In this document: one piece after another, positions 18,694-28,892 of the stretch | Layout: each line of letters starts with the position of its first letter | Position numbering within the stretch: the first letter of the stretch is position 1 | Source: Vibrio diabolicus | Lineage (GTDB): Bacteria > Pseudomonadota > Gammaproteobacteria > Enterobacterales > Vibrionaceae | Direction: 5' to 3' | Length of the DNA: 64,000 nt | Assembly: GCA_001048675.1 (NCBI GenBank) | Contig: CCKK01000002.1 | Span: 124,001-188,000, forward strand | The notes under the pieces: model-generated | Seen by the model: the letters and a program-made list of their open reading frames with translations, nothing else | What the model was told of the DNA's origin: nothing | Databases searched by the model: none | Program-made: the position numbers and the translations under genes

Positions 18694-18816
18694 ATACCCA
18701 AGTGACCTCAAAAATGTGCATTTCAGAGGCATGCTGTCGAAGAGTCGAAGGTAAGCCGTTTAGTCTGCATGCCAAGTCATGCTTATTGAACCGCACGCCC
18801 GAGGTTATTTGGGTAT
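18694..18816. repeat. palindromic intergenic element of the kind common in vibrios
   Basis: ATACCCAAGTGACCTC at 18694-18709 and GAGGTTATTTGGGTAT at 18801-18816 are inverted copies with two mismatches, and inner arms GGCATGC / GCATGCC pair as well. From memory, such ATACCCAAGT...ACTTGGGTAT elements are scattered through Vibrio genomes, MITE-like. Only one copy is in this window. It occupies most of the gap before the antiporter gene; the rest of 18467-18693 shows nothing I recognise. Confidence 0.6.
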
Positions 18817-18856
18817 AGCGCATTCACGCGAAAAAAGACAAAACGGGTAATGATTA

Positions 18857-20656
18857 ATGCAAGTGGGTAATGAAGCGCTGGTTCTATCAGCGGTTGGGGT
18901 CATTGGTTTAGGTTGTCAGTGGTTGGCATGGCGATTGCGCTTACCAGCGATTTTATTTTTGCTGCTAGCCGGGTTGATTGTCGGGCCATTTATGCAGTGG
19001 TTAAATCCAGATGAGATTTTAGGGAATTTGCTCTTTCCGTTGGTTTCATTGGCGGTTGCGGTGATTCTTTTCGAAGGCAGCTTGACCCTAAATTTTAAAG
19101 AAATTCGCGGTGTGAGTGGCTCAGTCTGGAGTATCGTTTCCATCGGGGCCATCATTTCGTGGGCAGCAACCAGTATTGCGACGCACTATTTCCTCGGTTT
19201 TACTTGGGAGCTCGCCATGTTGTTCGGCAGCTTAACCGTGGTAACAGGTCCGACGGTGATCGTGCCACTTCTTCGGACGGTAAGACCCAACAGTACGCTT
19301 GCCAATATTTTGCGTTGGGAGGGGATCTTGATTGATCCACTCGGTGCGCTTTTTGTTGTGATGGTTTATGAGTTCATCGTATCGCACAGCGCGATAAATA
19401 GCGCCGAAGTGTTCGGAACGCTCATTGCCGTGGGCGTCATTCTTGGTGCGGCCTCTGGCGCAGCAGTCGCAACGATTATGCGCCGTGCGTGGCTACCGGA
19501 ATACTTGCAGCCATTTGCGGTTTTGATGATCGTGCTCGGCGTATTTTCCGTCTCCAACCATATCGAGTCTGAAGCCGGATTGCTCACGGTTACTGTAATG
19601 GGTATGTGGCTTGCCAACGCAAAGGGCATCAATATTCAACAAATTCTGCACTTTAAAGAGCACTTGACCATATTGCTGATCACCGGCCTATTTATTTTCC
19701 TTGCTGCACGCATTAGCTTGGATGATTTTGCTGCGCTGGGTAGTGGGGCGTTATTGCTGTTTGTATTTATGCAGTTGGTGTCGCGCCCGTTGTCGATTTT
19801 CCTCTCAACCATCCGCAGTAACTTGAGACTTAAAGATAAACTGTTTCTGTCTTGGGTTGCACCGCGCGGTATTGTCGCTGCCTCTATTTCTTCTCTTTTC
19901 GCGATCAAATTGACCGAATACGGTATTGATGAAGCGATTTTATTGGTTCCTATGACCTTCATGGTGATCATCGGAACGGTTGTTTTACAAAGTGCAACGG
20001 CACGTCCTGTCGCATTGATGTTGGGCGTCGCGGAGCCAGCGCCACGCGGCTTCTTGTTGATTGGTGCTAACCGAGTAGCAAGAGAAATTGGTCAAGCGTT
20101 GGCACGTTATGACCGCCGCATATTGATGACCGATTCTAACTGGGAGTACATCAGTCAAGTTCGTATGTTGGGGCTGGATTACTACTACGGAAATCCGATT
20201 TCTAGTCACGCAGATGACAATTTGAACCTGATAGGGGTGGGACAAGTCGTTGCATTAACGCCTGACCAGCATTTCAACATTATGGCTTGCATGCAATTTG
20301 TCGACGAGTTTGGTGAAGATAAAGTTCACTGCTTGCAAAAAGTGAAAACCAACGGCAATGGTAGCGAGAAGCACTCTGTGGCTCAGGAGTACCACGGTAA
20401 ATTGCTGATGGGCGGTAACGTAAGCTATACCCAGCTGGCCAGTTTGTTGAGCCGCGGTGCAGAGATAAAACACACGAAATTGAGCGACAACTTTACGTAT
20501 CAAGACTATTTAGCACACCACAAAGGGAACTCGGTAGTACCGTTGTTCCACGTTGAAGAAAAAGGAAAAATTCAATTCTGTGATGACCCTGAGCAGTTTG
20601 CTCCAACCACCACAAGCACCGTTGTGTCTCTGATTCTGTCAGAAAACGCAAAGTAA
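18857..20656 (+). CDS. CPA1-type cation/proton antiporter with nucleotide-binding-like C-terminal domain
   Basis: About twelve membrane segments fill residues 5-390. Motifs RLPAILFLLLAGLIVGP, FEGSLTLNFKEI, TVVTGPTVIVPLLRTVRPNS and WEGILIDPLGALFVVM are those of NhaP-like CPA1 exchangers; the Asp of ILIDPLGA lies in the ion site. The C-terminal 200 residues start with GFLLIGANRVAREIGQALAR, a Rossmann/TrkA-N-like nucleotide-binding fold, then AHADDNLNLIGVGQVVALTP-like sequence. It is likely an inner-membrane Na+(K+)/H+ exchanger gated by a nucleotide. The gene is monocistronic. Confidence 0.85.
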   Translation: MQVGNEALVLSAVGVIGLGCQWLAWRLRLPAILFLLLAGLIVGPFMQWLNPDEILGNLLFPLVSLAVAVILFEGSLTLNFKEIRGVSGSVWSIVSIGAIISWAATSIATHYFLGFTWELAMLFGSLTVVTGPTVIVPLLRTVRPNSTLANILRWEGILIDPLGALFVVMVYEFIVSHSAINSAEVFGTLIAVGVILGAASGAAVATIMRRAWLPEYLQPFAVLMIVLGVFSVSNHIESEAGLLTVTVMGMWLANAKGINIQQILHFKEHLTILLITGLFIFLAARISLDDFAALGSGALLLFVFMQLVSRPLSIFLSTIRSNLRLKDKLFLSWVAPRGIVAASISSLFAIKLTEYGIDEAILLVPMTFMVIIGTVVLQSATARPVALMLGVAEPAPRGFLLIGANRVAREIGQALARYDRRILMTDSNWEYISQVRMLGLDYYYGNPISSHADDNLNLIGVGQVVALTPDQHFNIMACMQFVDEFGEDKVHCLQKVKTNGNGSEKHSVAQEYHGKLLMGGNVSYTQLASLLSRGAEIKHTKLSDNFTYQDYLAHHKGNSVVPLFHVEEKGKIQFCDDPEQFAPTTTSTVVSLILSENAK

Positions 20657-20724
20657 ATTAGAGAAGTATGCGGCCCATTTTTATCGTGGTGTCTCGCACG
20701 CTGATTACTTCAACTTGGAGAAAC

Positions 20725-20756
20725 ACTCGCCTGCTTGTTTAAAACAGAAGGCGAGT
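20725..20756 (+). terminator. terminator of the antiporter gene
   Basis: ACTCGCCT and AGGCGAGT form an eight-base-pair stem followed by TTCTCTTCC about 70-100 bases after the stop codon. The T run is weak. Confidence 0.5.
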
Positions 20757-20895
20757 TTCTCTTCCTATAATGTCAGAGTAAGTCGTGATTCATTACTGGT
20801 TTCGGAAAAGTAATCTCGTGAATTCAGAAAATTCGCATTGACGTTACTGATAAGGATCGCAATACTGCGCGACTGTTTTACTTTAGGGTGACATT

Positions 20896-21915
20896 ATGGC
20901 TCCGCAAACTAACCGAAAAGATTTACATCTAGACGCTGTTTTACATCATGACATGAGCATGAAGCATAAAACGGCGGGCTTTGAGTCTGTCGAGTTTGAA
21001 CACTGCGCGCTGCCAGAATGTGACTTTCAGGCGATCGACCTGTCGACAGAGTTTCTTGGCCACCGATTGGCGCTGCCGTTTTTGATTAGCTCTATGACAG
21101 GTGGAGCGAAAGACGCTGAAGTGATCAATTGTCGTTTGGCTGAAGCCGCCAGTGAATTAGGCATTGCGATGGGCGTGGGGTCGCAGCGTATTAGCTTAGA
21201 AGAGCGCCAACACGCAGGTCTAGGTAAAACCATTCGTGATTTAGCCAAAGATGTGCCGCTTTATTCCAACCTTGGAGCCGCTCAGTTGCGCGACAAAGGT
21301 AAACTTGATAATGCGCAGCGTGCGGTTGAATCCATTCAAGCGGATGCGTTGTTTGTACACGTAAACCCAATGCAGGAAGCGTTTCAGAAAAATGGCGACC
21401 ATAATTGGATTGGGGTCTTACACGCTATCGAGCAGCTTAAATCTCGCGTGAATGTTCCGATCATTATCAAAGAAGTCGGTTTTGGTATAAGTGGTCACGT
21501 TGCGCAGCGATTGGTTGACGCCGGTGTGGATGCTATTGACGTAGCGGGCGCGGGTGGCACAAGTTGGAGCGCGGTTGAAGGCTATTGCCAAGATAACCCG
21601 AAAATGCAGCGTGCAGCCGAACTTTTCCGCGATTGGGGCATCCCAACGGCAAAATGTTTGACTCAAATACGAGCACAGTATCCTACATTACCTTTGATCG
21701 CCTCAGGTGGTGTGCATAACGGACTTGAAGCGGCGAAAGCCATACATTTGGGCGCCAATCTCGTTGGGCAAGCGGGCGCAGTCTTGAAAGCGGCTACCAT
21801 AAGCACTCAAGCGGTGGTCGAGCACTTTGAGCAAATGGCGTTAGAGTTACGTTTAGCATGTTTTGGCACGGGGTCTTCTAAGATCAGCGCATTAACGCAA
21901 GCGCGCAGCCTATAG
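20896..21915 (+). CDS. fni: type 2 isopentenyl-diphosphate delta-isomerase
   Basis: The FMN/NADPH-dependent enzyme interconverts IPP and DMAPP. Seen: RKDLHLDAVL at the N-terminus, LALPFLISSMTGG, MGVGSQR, IIKEVGFGIS, DVAGAGGTSW and the TIM-barrel phosphate site IASGGVHNGLEAAKAIHLGA. At 339 residues it is normal in length. Type 2 enzymes are unrelated to the classical Idi. It stands alone and not with other isoprenoid genes. Vibrios use the MEP pathway, which makes both isomers, so the isomerase tunes the ratio rather than being required. Confidence 0.93.
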   Translation: MAPQTNRKDLHLDAVLHHDMSMKHKTAGFESVEFEHCALPECDFQAIDLSTEFLGHRLALPFLISSMTGGAKDAEVINCRLAEAASELGIAMGVGSQRISLEERQHAGLGKTIRDLAKDVPLYSNLGAAQLRDKGKLDNAQRAVESIQADALFVHVNPMQEAFQKNGDHNWIGVLHAIEQLKSRVNVPIIIKEVGFGISGHVAQRLVDAGVDAIDVAGAGGTSWSAVEGYCQDNPKMQRAAELFRDWGIPTAKCLTQIRAQYPTLPLIASGGVHNGLEAAKAIHLGANLVGQAGAVLKAATISTQAVVEHFEQMALELRLACFGTGSSKISALTQARSL

Positions 21916-22107
21916 GTGTTTATGGTGTCATTTACGCAGCTTGGCTCAATAATTTTTCGGTGTCTTAACACGTAGACTGATAATTTCGTTATAGTTGATA
22001 TAAAAGTCACTTCAACAAGTGACTGCTTAGTTCAGACCGTTGAATGGGCATTTGTTGAAGCGATTGAGTTTTATTTTAATATTGTTTGCAACTGGAACCT
22101 TAAATTT

Positions 22108-22371
22108 ATGAAAAAACTAGTCATGCTGATGTTGGCGGCTTCTGCTTTAACCGCTTGTAGTGATGAAGTGGGCACTGAAGGCTGGTGTAACGACATGCGC
22201 GATAAGCCAAAAACAGAATGGACAGCAGACAACGCAGTAGACTTTGCGAAGTACTGTGTTCTTCAAGATGGTGTGGGTAGCGAGCAATGGTGTGAGAACT
22301 TGAAAGATAAGCCAAAAGGTGACTGGAGTGCGAACGAAGCCACCAGCTTTACTAAGCACTGCATTTTCTAA
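22108..22371 (+). CDS. DUF3012 lipoprotein with internal duplication
   Basis: An 87-residue lipoprotein with lipobox LTAC at Cys17. The mature part is two tandem copies of the same unit, EGWCNDMRDKPKTEWTADNA...FAKYCV and EQWCENLKDKPKGDWSANEA...FTKHCI, each with two Cys suited to a disulphide. This duplicated pattern matches DUF3012. Function unknown; periplasmic face of a membrane. It is monocistronic, with a strong terminator. Confidence 0.82.
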   Translation: MKKLVMLMLAASALTACSDEVGTEGWCNDMRDKPKTEWTADNAVDFAKYCVLQDGVGSEQWCENLKDKPKGDWSANEATSFTKHCIF

Positions 22372-22440
22372 GCACTACACTTTCTCAACACGGCGTCTCT
22401 CATTAAGAGCGATGACTGTGTTAGACAAAATATTAAGAAA

Positions 22441-22467
22441 ACACCAAGCGTCTTGCTTGGTGTTTTT
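22441..22467 (+). terminator. rho-independent terminator after DUF3012 gene
   Basis: ACACCAAGC and GCTTGGTGT pair across a GTCTT loop, followed by TTTTG. Confidence 0.9.
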
Positions 22468-22651
22468 GTATCGACAATAGCTTGGGCTCTCACGTGCTGA
22501 GCACACCTATCTTTCCTCTGAGTAGAGTGTTTTACATTTTCGTTTCATTTTTGAAAACCTGTATTACCTGCCTTTAATTTTTCGCATTGCAGTGGCATGG
22601 TGTCGGTGTATTCGTCTAATTCAATTAGATTCATAACAAAAAGGGACTCAA

Positions 22652-23050
22652 ATGGAAGTACTCAAAGGCTCATGTCTGTGTGGTAAGGTGAAATTGGAAG
22701 TGGCAGATGAATTCAAGTACATGGGAAATTGCCATTGCTCGGAATGTCGCAAGTTCACAGGCTCCGACTACTCGTCTGCAGGTGGTATCGCTTTGGATAA
22801 GTTGCTCATTACTCAAGGAAAAGAGGATATTCAGACTTATCAGAAAAGCGAAAATACCATGTTATGTTTTTGTCGCCATTGCGGGTCGAGCCTGTATTCG
22901 AAAAAGAACAATGGGATTGTCAATATTCGCCTAGGTGTCTTGGATGATGCTCCATCCCACAAGCCAAATTTCCATATTTTTGTCGCGTCCAAAGCGCCGT
23001 GGCTTGAGATATCGGATAACCTGACTCAGTTTGAGGCCGGGCCCAAATAG
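22652..23050 (+). CDS. GFA-domain (CENP-V/GFA) zinc protein
   Basis: The 132-residue protein shows the zinc cysteines of the GFA fold: GSCLCGKVKLEV, GNCHCSECRKFTG and CFCRHCGSSLYSK. The family is named for glutathione-dependent formaldehyde-activating enzyme, but most members have no proven reaction, so glutathione adduct chemistry is only a suggestion. AAAAAGGGA precedes the ATG. It is convergent with the rhodanese gene. Confidence 0.87.
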   Translation: MEVLKGSCLCGKVKLEVADEFKYMGNCHCSECRKFTGSDYSSAGGIALDKLLITQGKEDIQTYQKSENTMLCFCRHCGSSLYSKKNNGIVNIRLGVLDDAPSHKPNFHIFVASKAPWLEISDNLTQFEAGPK

Positions 23051-23081
23051 AGTAGTAGCGGAAGAGATTTATTTAGTAACA

Positions 23082-23112
23082 GAGGGCGTTGCAATAAGTT
23101 TGCAACGCCCTC
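23082..23112. terminator. bidirectional terminator between convergent genes
   Basis: A perfect 12-base-pair stem, GAGGGCGTTGCA / TGCAACGCCCTC, with a seven-base loop sits between the GFA and rhodanese genes; T-rich sequence follows on the plus strand. Confidence 0.8.
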
Positions 23113-23146
23113 TGCACTTTTATTTTTGAAATTAGAACAGAGATGA

Positions 23147-23497
23147 TTATTTGGCGTCTTGCAGTTCTTCTAAGCCACCTGCATTGTGCAGATTCGTGAA
23201 CCCTTGCGATTGCAAATATTGATACGCTTTACCAGAGCGATTACCACTGCGGCAGTACAATACGATCGCTTGATCTTTATCGACGGCTTGGAAATGTTTA
23301 TCAAGCTCAGATAGAGGGAAATTGACCGCATTGTCTAAATGCCCCTCAGAGAACTCTTGCGGCGTGCGTACATCGACAATCATTGCGCCTTTCTCAATCA
23401 GTTGCCACCCTTGCTCAGCACGCTCAGAAGCCGCCACGTTGGGAGAAAGCAAGCCAACGCACAATGTTGCAAGAAACAGAGATACGACCTTTTTCAT
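23147..23497 (-). CDS. periplasmic rhodanese (PspE-like)
   Basis: A 116-residue protein with a signal peptide (MKKVVSLFLATLCVGLLSPN, cleaved near VAAS) and one rhodanese domain: VDVRTPQEFSEGHLDNAVNF and the active-site loop YCRSGNRSGKAYQ with Cys82. It would transfer sulfane sulfur to a thiophilic acceptor in the periplasm, as PspE does. It shares its upstream region with the groES2 operon, divergently. Confidence 0.88.
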   Translation of the reverse strand: MKKVVSLFLATLCVGLLSPNVAASERAEQGWQLIEKGAMIVDVRTPQEFSEGHLDNAVNFPLSELDKHFQAVDKDQAIVLYCRSGNRSGKAYQYLQSQGFTNLHNAGGLEELQDAK

Positions 23498-23648
23498 TGT
23501 TTGATTATCCTTTTTAAGAGTATGTAACCACTCTAGATTTGATTGAACACATTTTCCATCATAAAGAGGTTTTAAGTGGTCGTGAATGTCAAAAGTTTCG
23601 ATAGAAGATTTTATTCAATTCAATAAAAAATTTTTATGAAATCCACCT

Positions 23649-23676
23649 CTTGAACTCCAATTTTTCGACCTTATTA
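23649..23676 (+). promoter_or_regulatory. possible sigma-32 heat-shock promoter of groES2-groEL2
   Basis: CTTGAA (23649-23654) and CCTTATTA (23669-23676) with a 14-base spacer resemble the sigma-32 consensus CTTGAAA / CCCCATNT. It lies about 90 bases before groES2. The -10 element matches only in part. Confidence 0.45.
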
Positions 23677-23767
23677 TTTTCATCGAAAACGAGCAGACGA
23701 CTCGTTAATCCATCTTTATGTTCAAACTATGTCTTTTATTTTTGGTTCTAAGTAGGAGGCACTTCAA

Positions 23768-24059
23768 ATGAAAATTCGTCCTTTAAATGACAAGCTAATT
23801 GTTGAAAGACAAGAGGTGGAAAATAAATCTGGAAGGGGGAATCGTTTTAACTTCTCAGTCGGTTAAAAAATCAAACCGCGGGAAAGTCATTGCTGTTGGT
23901 TTAGGTAAACGCCTTGAAAATGGCGAACGCGCTGCGATGGAAGTCAAAGTGGGCGACCAAATCATTTTCAATGACGGTTACGGCGTGAAAACCGAGAAAA
24001 TTGACGGCGCAGAATACTTGATTCTGTCCGAATCTGATGTGTTAGCAATCGTTGAGTAA
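23768..24059 (+). pseudogene. groES: second GroES co-chaperonin, frameshifted by one extra G
   Basis: ATG at 23768 with GGAGG upstream begins [20 protein letters not shown], a GroES N-terminus. At 23831-23832 an extra G (TCTGGAAGG where TCTGAAGG is expected) shifts the frame, and translation stops at 23864 after 32 codons. Removing it restores [20 protein letters not shown] and an exactly 96-residue GroES that ends [12 protein letters not shown]. The frame from 23799 is only the tail half. GroES caps the GroEL cage, so a true break would leave GroEL2 dependent on the other GroES; sequencing error is more likely. Confidence 0.88.
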
Positions 24060-24074
24060 TTATTTTTGTAGTAG

Positions 24075-25691
<1,617 letters not shown>

Positions 25692-25751
25692 CGTTATCAA
25701 TCGTTAGTGATTAAGTAAGCGTTAAAACAACAATAACATTGCAAAACCTAA

Positions 25752-25771
25752 GCGGGCTCGCTTGAGCCCGC
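25752..25771. other. strong hairpin after groEL2
   Basis: GCGGGCTC and GAGCCCGC pair with a GCTT loop about 60 bases after groEL2. No T run follows, so it is either a rho-assisted terminator or an mRNA 3' stabiliser ahead of the small reading frame. Confidence 0.5.
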
Positions 25772-25796
25772 GAATCAGTCATTTGAGGTAAGTGTT

Positions 25797-26006
25797 ATGA
25801 CCCGTTTACCCGCGTTTTCTTTCTCAATATCTGAGCCGAGCGGTAATGAAGCTTCGTCAACGTGGCCGACGGCTATTCACTTCCCCCTCGTTCCAGCTGG
25901 GCCAGAGTTTTCGATCGAAAATGCTCTGCCTAAACGTCCGACAGTGACAATATTCACTATCGATTTGTCTCAGTTATTTAAAGGGGACGCACGGGTCATT
26001 CATTAA
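25797..26006 (+). CDS. possible small protein downstream of groEL2
   Basis: A 69-residue frame with GAGGTAAG eight bases before its ATG and a perfect terminator soon after its stop. The product (MTRLPAFSFSISEPSGNEAS...) has no recognised family, no signal peptide and rather many Pro/Ser residues. Position between groEL2 and a terminator suggests it may be the last gene of the heat-shock operon. It may equally be non-coding 3' sequence. Confidence 0.35.
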   Translation: MTRLPAFSFSISEPSGNEASSTWPTAIHFPLVPAGPEFSIENALPKRPTVTIFTIDLSQLFKGDARVIH

Positions 26007-26014
26007 CTGCATCG

Positions 26015-26045
26015 AAACAGCCAGCGTAAGTTGGCTGTTTTTTTT
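26015..26045 (+). terminator. rho-independent terminator ending the groEL2 region
   Basis: AAACAGCCA and TGGCTGTTT pair across an eight-base loop and run into eight T. Confidence 0.9.
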
Positions 26046-26160
26046 CATTTCTGGGTGTAGGTCAAATTATTGATAATGTGAATCGTTTTCGTTTGATTGT
26101 CGCTACTTGTTCAATGTGTTAGCTTAAATTGGGACTGTTCCCAAGTGAGGTAATAAAATA

Positions 26161-27132
26161 ATGAATAAGAAAATACTGCTTCCCTTAATGTTAGGGATTT
26201 CCGCTACTGCCGCTGCTTCTGATAACAAGGTTGTAGAAAGTGTCTTGATTGATGACATCGCGCTAGAAGGTTACGTGAAGAAAAGTTATGAGGTCGTGAT
26301 GCAAAGCGAGCCTGAGCTTTTCCCGTACGAGTTTCGTGGTAGCCGTGTGCAGATGAAGTTACTGGTTGAGTTATTCCATAACTCAAAGAACGATAAAAAA
26401 GCGGCTCGCGTGATCACTCTAGGGAATGGTTATGTACCAGGTAAGCCGGGTGTAAAACACACTTTTGATGCAGCGATTGTTGACCGTTTTACTCAAAACT
26501 ACCCAGTTGCGTTCGATTACAGCATCTATCAAGCTGGTGGCACGCCTGTATTTAGTGAGGATTACTCACCGCAAAACGAAGCCAATGATGTTTCGGTATC
26601 GACAACCACGGTTGCACCGTCTATCGGCTTAACCGCGACTGCAACACCGGGCTCGGCACCAAGTTTTTCTGGCTCGTTGACGACCGATCTCGGTGTGGCT
26701 TATACGTCTCGTTACTCGAGTAAGGATTACGTCACCGCAGCCAAACCAAAGGCTTCCATGGAACGCGGTATGGGCGTTAAGTGGACCACCTCTCTTAGCC
26801 AGATTTACACCAACGACTACCAGTACTACGGTAAATGGGCGGGTGTTTACCACTACACAGGTTGTTCAAACGAAAACCTATTACCAGAAGAGAACTTGCC
26901 GCGTTTGATCTACGGTTTCAAACCGAAATTCCAGTACGTGTTCACACCAGAATTTGAGCGCGGAGAAGAGCCCAAAACGGAGATGATTGCACGAGCGGGC
27001 ATGAAAGAAGTTGACGAAGGTTTCTCTCGCAATGCGTGTAACTGGTACGATCAAGGCACAACGAGCCATTACACTGAGGCGCAAATTCGCTTCACGATTG
27101 ATTGGGATAAGCTCACCGTTATCACTCAATAA
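26161..27132 (+). CDS. secreted leukocidin/hemolysin-family pore-forming protein (putative)
   Basis: A 323-residue protein with a clear Sec signal (MNKKILLPLMLGISATAAAS). The middle (residues about 145-210) is a long alternating Ser/Thr/Gly stretch, then YSSKDYVTAAKPKASMERGM followed by GVKWTTSLSQIYT, which parallels the staphylococcal leukocidin stem and following YxxxNYVT...GVKWGV block. The C-terminus FKPKFQYVFTPEF ... AGMKEVDEGF ... IRFTIDWDKLTVI parallels leukocidin strands ending NWKTHEIKV. It lacks the lectin domains of V. cholerae and V. vulnificus cytolysins and resembles the compact VPRH-like marine leukocidins. Haemolytic activity is inferred. The gene is monocistronic, with its own terminator. 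Confidence 0.68.
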   Translation: MNKKILLPLMLGISATAAASDNKVVESVLIDDIALEGYVKKSYEVVMQSEPELFPYEFRGSRVQMKLLVELFHNSKNDKKAARVITLGNGYVPGKPGVKHTFDAAIVDRFTQNYPVAFDYSIYQAGGTPVFSEDYSPQNEANDVSVSTTTVAPSIGLTATATPGSAPSFSGSLTTDLGVAYTSRYSSKDYVTAAKPKASMERGMGVKWTTSLSQIYTNDYQYYGKWAGVYHYTGCSNENLLPEENLPRLIYGFKPKFQYVFTPEFERGEEPKTEMIARAGMKEVDEGFSRNACNWYDQGTTSHYTEAQIRFTIDWDKLTVITQ

Positions 27133-27170
27133 ACGTTTCACTTACCAGACTGAAGGTTTGTGGATTGTAA

Positions 27171-27195
27171 TGCGGCTCCAGTAGCCGCATTTTTT
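27171..27195 (+). terminator. rho-independent terminator of the leukocidin-like gene
   Basis: TGCGGCT and AGCCGCA pair over CCAGT and are followed by six T. Confidence 0.9.
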
Positions 27196-27221
27196 GTGTT
27201 CAAACTCTGACCGCAAACGTA

Positions 27222-27833
27222 TTAAGCCTTTAAGCCCAGCATCGCGCCGAAAATGACCAAACCCGCCCCACATGCTTGATTGAGTCGATGCTTAATCTTC
27301 AACAAGAAGGCTTGTAATTGGGGGGACGTGAATAAAACTGCAACGATAGAAAACCAAATGCCGTGCAGCGCAATCATATAAATCCCGTAAAACAAGGCGA
27401 TATGTTGCTGACTAGAATCGGGAGAAATCACTTGGCTAAAAATACTCAGAAAAAACAGCATCGTCTTAGGATTGAGTAAATTACACAGAAAACCCTGCAT
27501 GAAAAATCGCCACATTGAATACTCGCTCTGTTGAATGGTTTCTGAGTTTGACGCAGGCTGCGAGGAGAATATTCCTTTAATCCCAAGGTAGACAAGATAA
27601 GCAGCCCCAAGATAGCGCACGAGATTAAACAACCATTCATTTTGTGAAATTAAGTAACTAATCCCCAGCATGGAGTAAGCTATGTGGATGCTTATCGCCA
27701 TGCTGATACCAATCGCACTGTACACGCCAGCTTCTCGTCCTTGATTTAAGCTGTTTCTTAATACCAAAACAAAGTCTGCGCCAGGGCTAATAACAATAAG
27801 CACCCCCAATAGCGCAAGAGTTACAAATTCCAT
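27222..27833 (-). CDS. LysE/RhtB-family amino-acid exporter
   Basis: A 203-residue inner-membrane protein with about six hydrophobic segments. The N-terminal ISPGADFVLVLRNSLNQGRE followed by AGVYSAIGI is the LysE/RhtB signature, and FLCNLLNPKTMLFFLSIFSQ is the second. It would export an amino acid or homoserine-lactone-like compound; the substrate is unknown. It is divergent from a LysR gene across about 110 bases, a typical regulator-target arrangement. Confidence 0.9.
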   Translation of the reverse strand: MEFVTLALLGVLIVISPGADFVLVLRNSLNQGREAGVYSAIGISMAISIHIAYSMLGISYLISQNEWLFNLVRYLGAAYLVYLGIKGIFSSQPASNSETIQQSEYSMWRFFMQGFLCNLLNPKTMLFFLSIFSQVISPDSSQQHIALFYGIYMIALHGIWFSIVAVLFTSPQLQAFLLKIKHRLNQACGAGLVIFGAMLGLKA

Positions 27834-27942
27834 ATCGGTTTCCTGTTTGAATGATGAAGTCTGTGATGTAGCGGAATTGTAGGCGTCTTTGTTACTGACT
27901 ATAATCGAAAAATATTCCCATATTGGTGAGAAAAACTCACAA

Positions 27943-28833
27943 ATGCGTCACCTAAAATCTTTCTATGTCTTCCACGTTGCGGCGAGCTCTTCAAGCTACA
28001 CTGAAGCGGCTGACAAACTGAACATCACCCACGGAGCCGTGAGTAAGCAGATCAAGCAACTTGAGCAATATCTGTCGCAACCTTTGTTTTTGAAAGAGGG
28101 CAGGAAATCCGTGTTGACGGCAGAAGGCGAATTACTCAAGACATACACAAAAACGGCATTCCAAACGCTAGAAACAGGCGTGAATACACTCATTCAAGAA
28201 AAGCATCAGCATCTTGAAGTGTCTTGTGAACCGACATTAACCATGCGTTGGTTGATGCCAAGGCTTGCTGCGTTTAATGATGAACACCGTGCTGATGTTC
28301 GTTTGTCGACGGCGGGAGGCCCGGTAACATTAGGATCAACAGGGCTTTCGATGGCGGTTCGTCGAGACGATTTTGCTCAGCAGCACGATTACAATAAAAC
28401 CATTCTTGTTGAAGAGTGGGTGGGGCCAGTATTTTCTCCTGAGTATTGGCAATCCATTCAAGACGATTTGGATGCAGTTCGATTGTTGAATAGCCAAACT
28501 AGACCGCATGCTTGGGCGGATTGGCAGCAATCAACACGTTGTGAAACCTTCAACGGCAACACTCAGCAATCATTTGCGCATTTTTATTTTTGCATACAAG
28601 CCGCGGTGGATGGCTTAGGCGCGGCGATGGGATCGTATCCTTTTGTTATGGACGATATTAAGCGCGGTAATTTGGTCGCGCCATTTGGTTTTGTGCTATC
28701 AGGTTGCAATTATGTTTTATTGAGCCAAGATAAAAAGCGTACAGAACTCGAACATAAATTCATCACGTGGTTACAAACGCAAATGGTAGAGTGTGTACCA
28801 CTACCATCGCAGCAAAATACGCAAGGCGAATAG
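27943..28833 (+). CDS. LysR-family transcriptional regulator (GcvA-like)
   Basis: The N-terminal winged helix MRHLKSFYVFHVAASSSSYT...LNITHGAVSKQIKQLEQYL is clear, with a LysR substrate-binding domain after residue 90. The start is placed at 27943; the longer frame opens on a TTG at 27889 without support. GTGAG-AAAAA-CTCAC at 27926-27940 is a small dyad right before the ATG that could be an operator or cover the ribosome site. The likely target is the divergent LysE exporter. Confidence 0.88.
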   Translation: MRHLKSFYVFHVAASSSSYTEAADKLNITHGAVSKQIKQLEQYLSQPLFLKEGRKSVLTAEGELLKTYTKTAFQTLETGVNTLIQEKHQHLEVSCEPTLTMRWLMPRLAAFNDEHRADVRLSTAGGPVTLGSTGLSMAVRRDDFAQQHDYNKTILVEEWVGPVFSPEYWQSIQDDLDAVRLLNSQTRPHAWADWQQSTRCETFNGNTQQSFAHFYFCIQAAVDGLGAAMGSYPFVMDDIKRGNLVAPFGFVLSGCNYVLLSQDKKRTELEHKFITWLQTQMVECVPLPSQQNTQGE

Positions 28834-28892
28834 AAGGCGTAGAGCGTGATTACGTCAGTCAGTTTGATGGACAAGGGCTTAGGAAATTGGAA

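Noticed and set aside
26629-26853. Antisense frame within the leukocidin-like gene
   Set aside because: A shadow of the sense codon pattern with no start signal.
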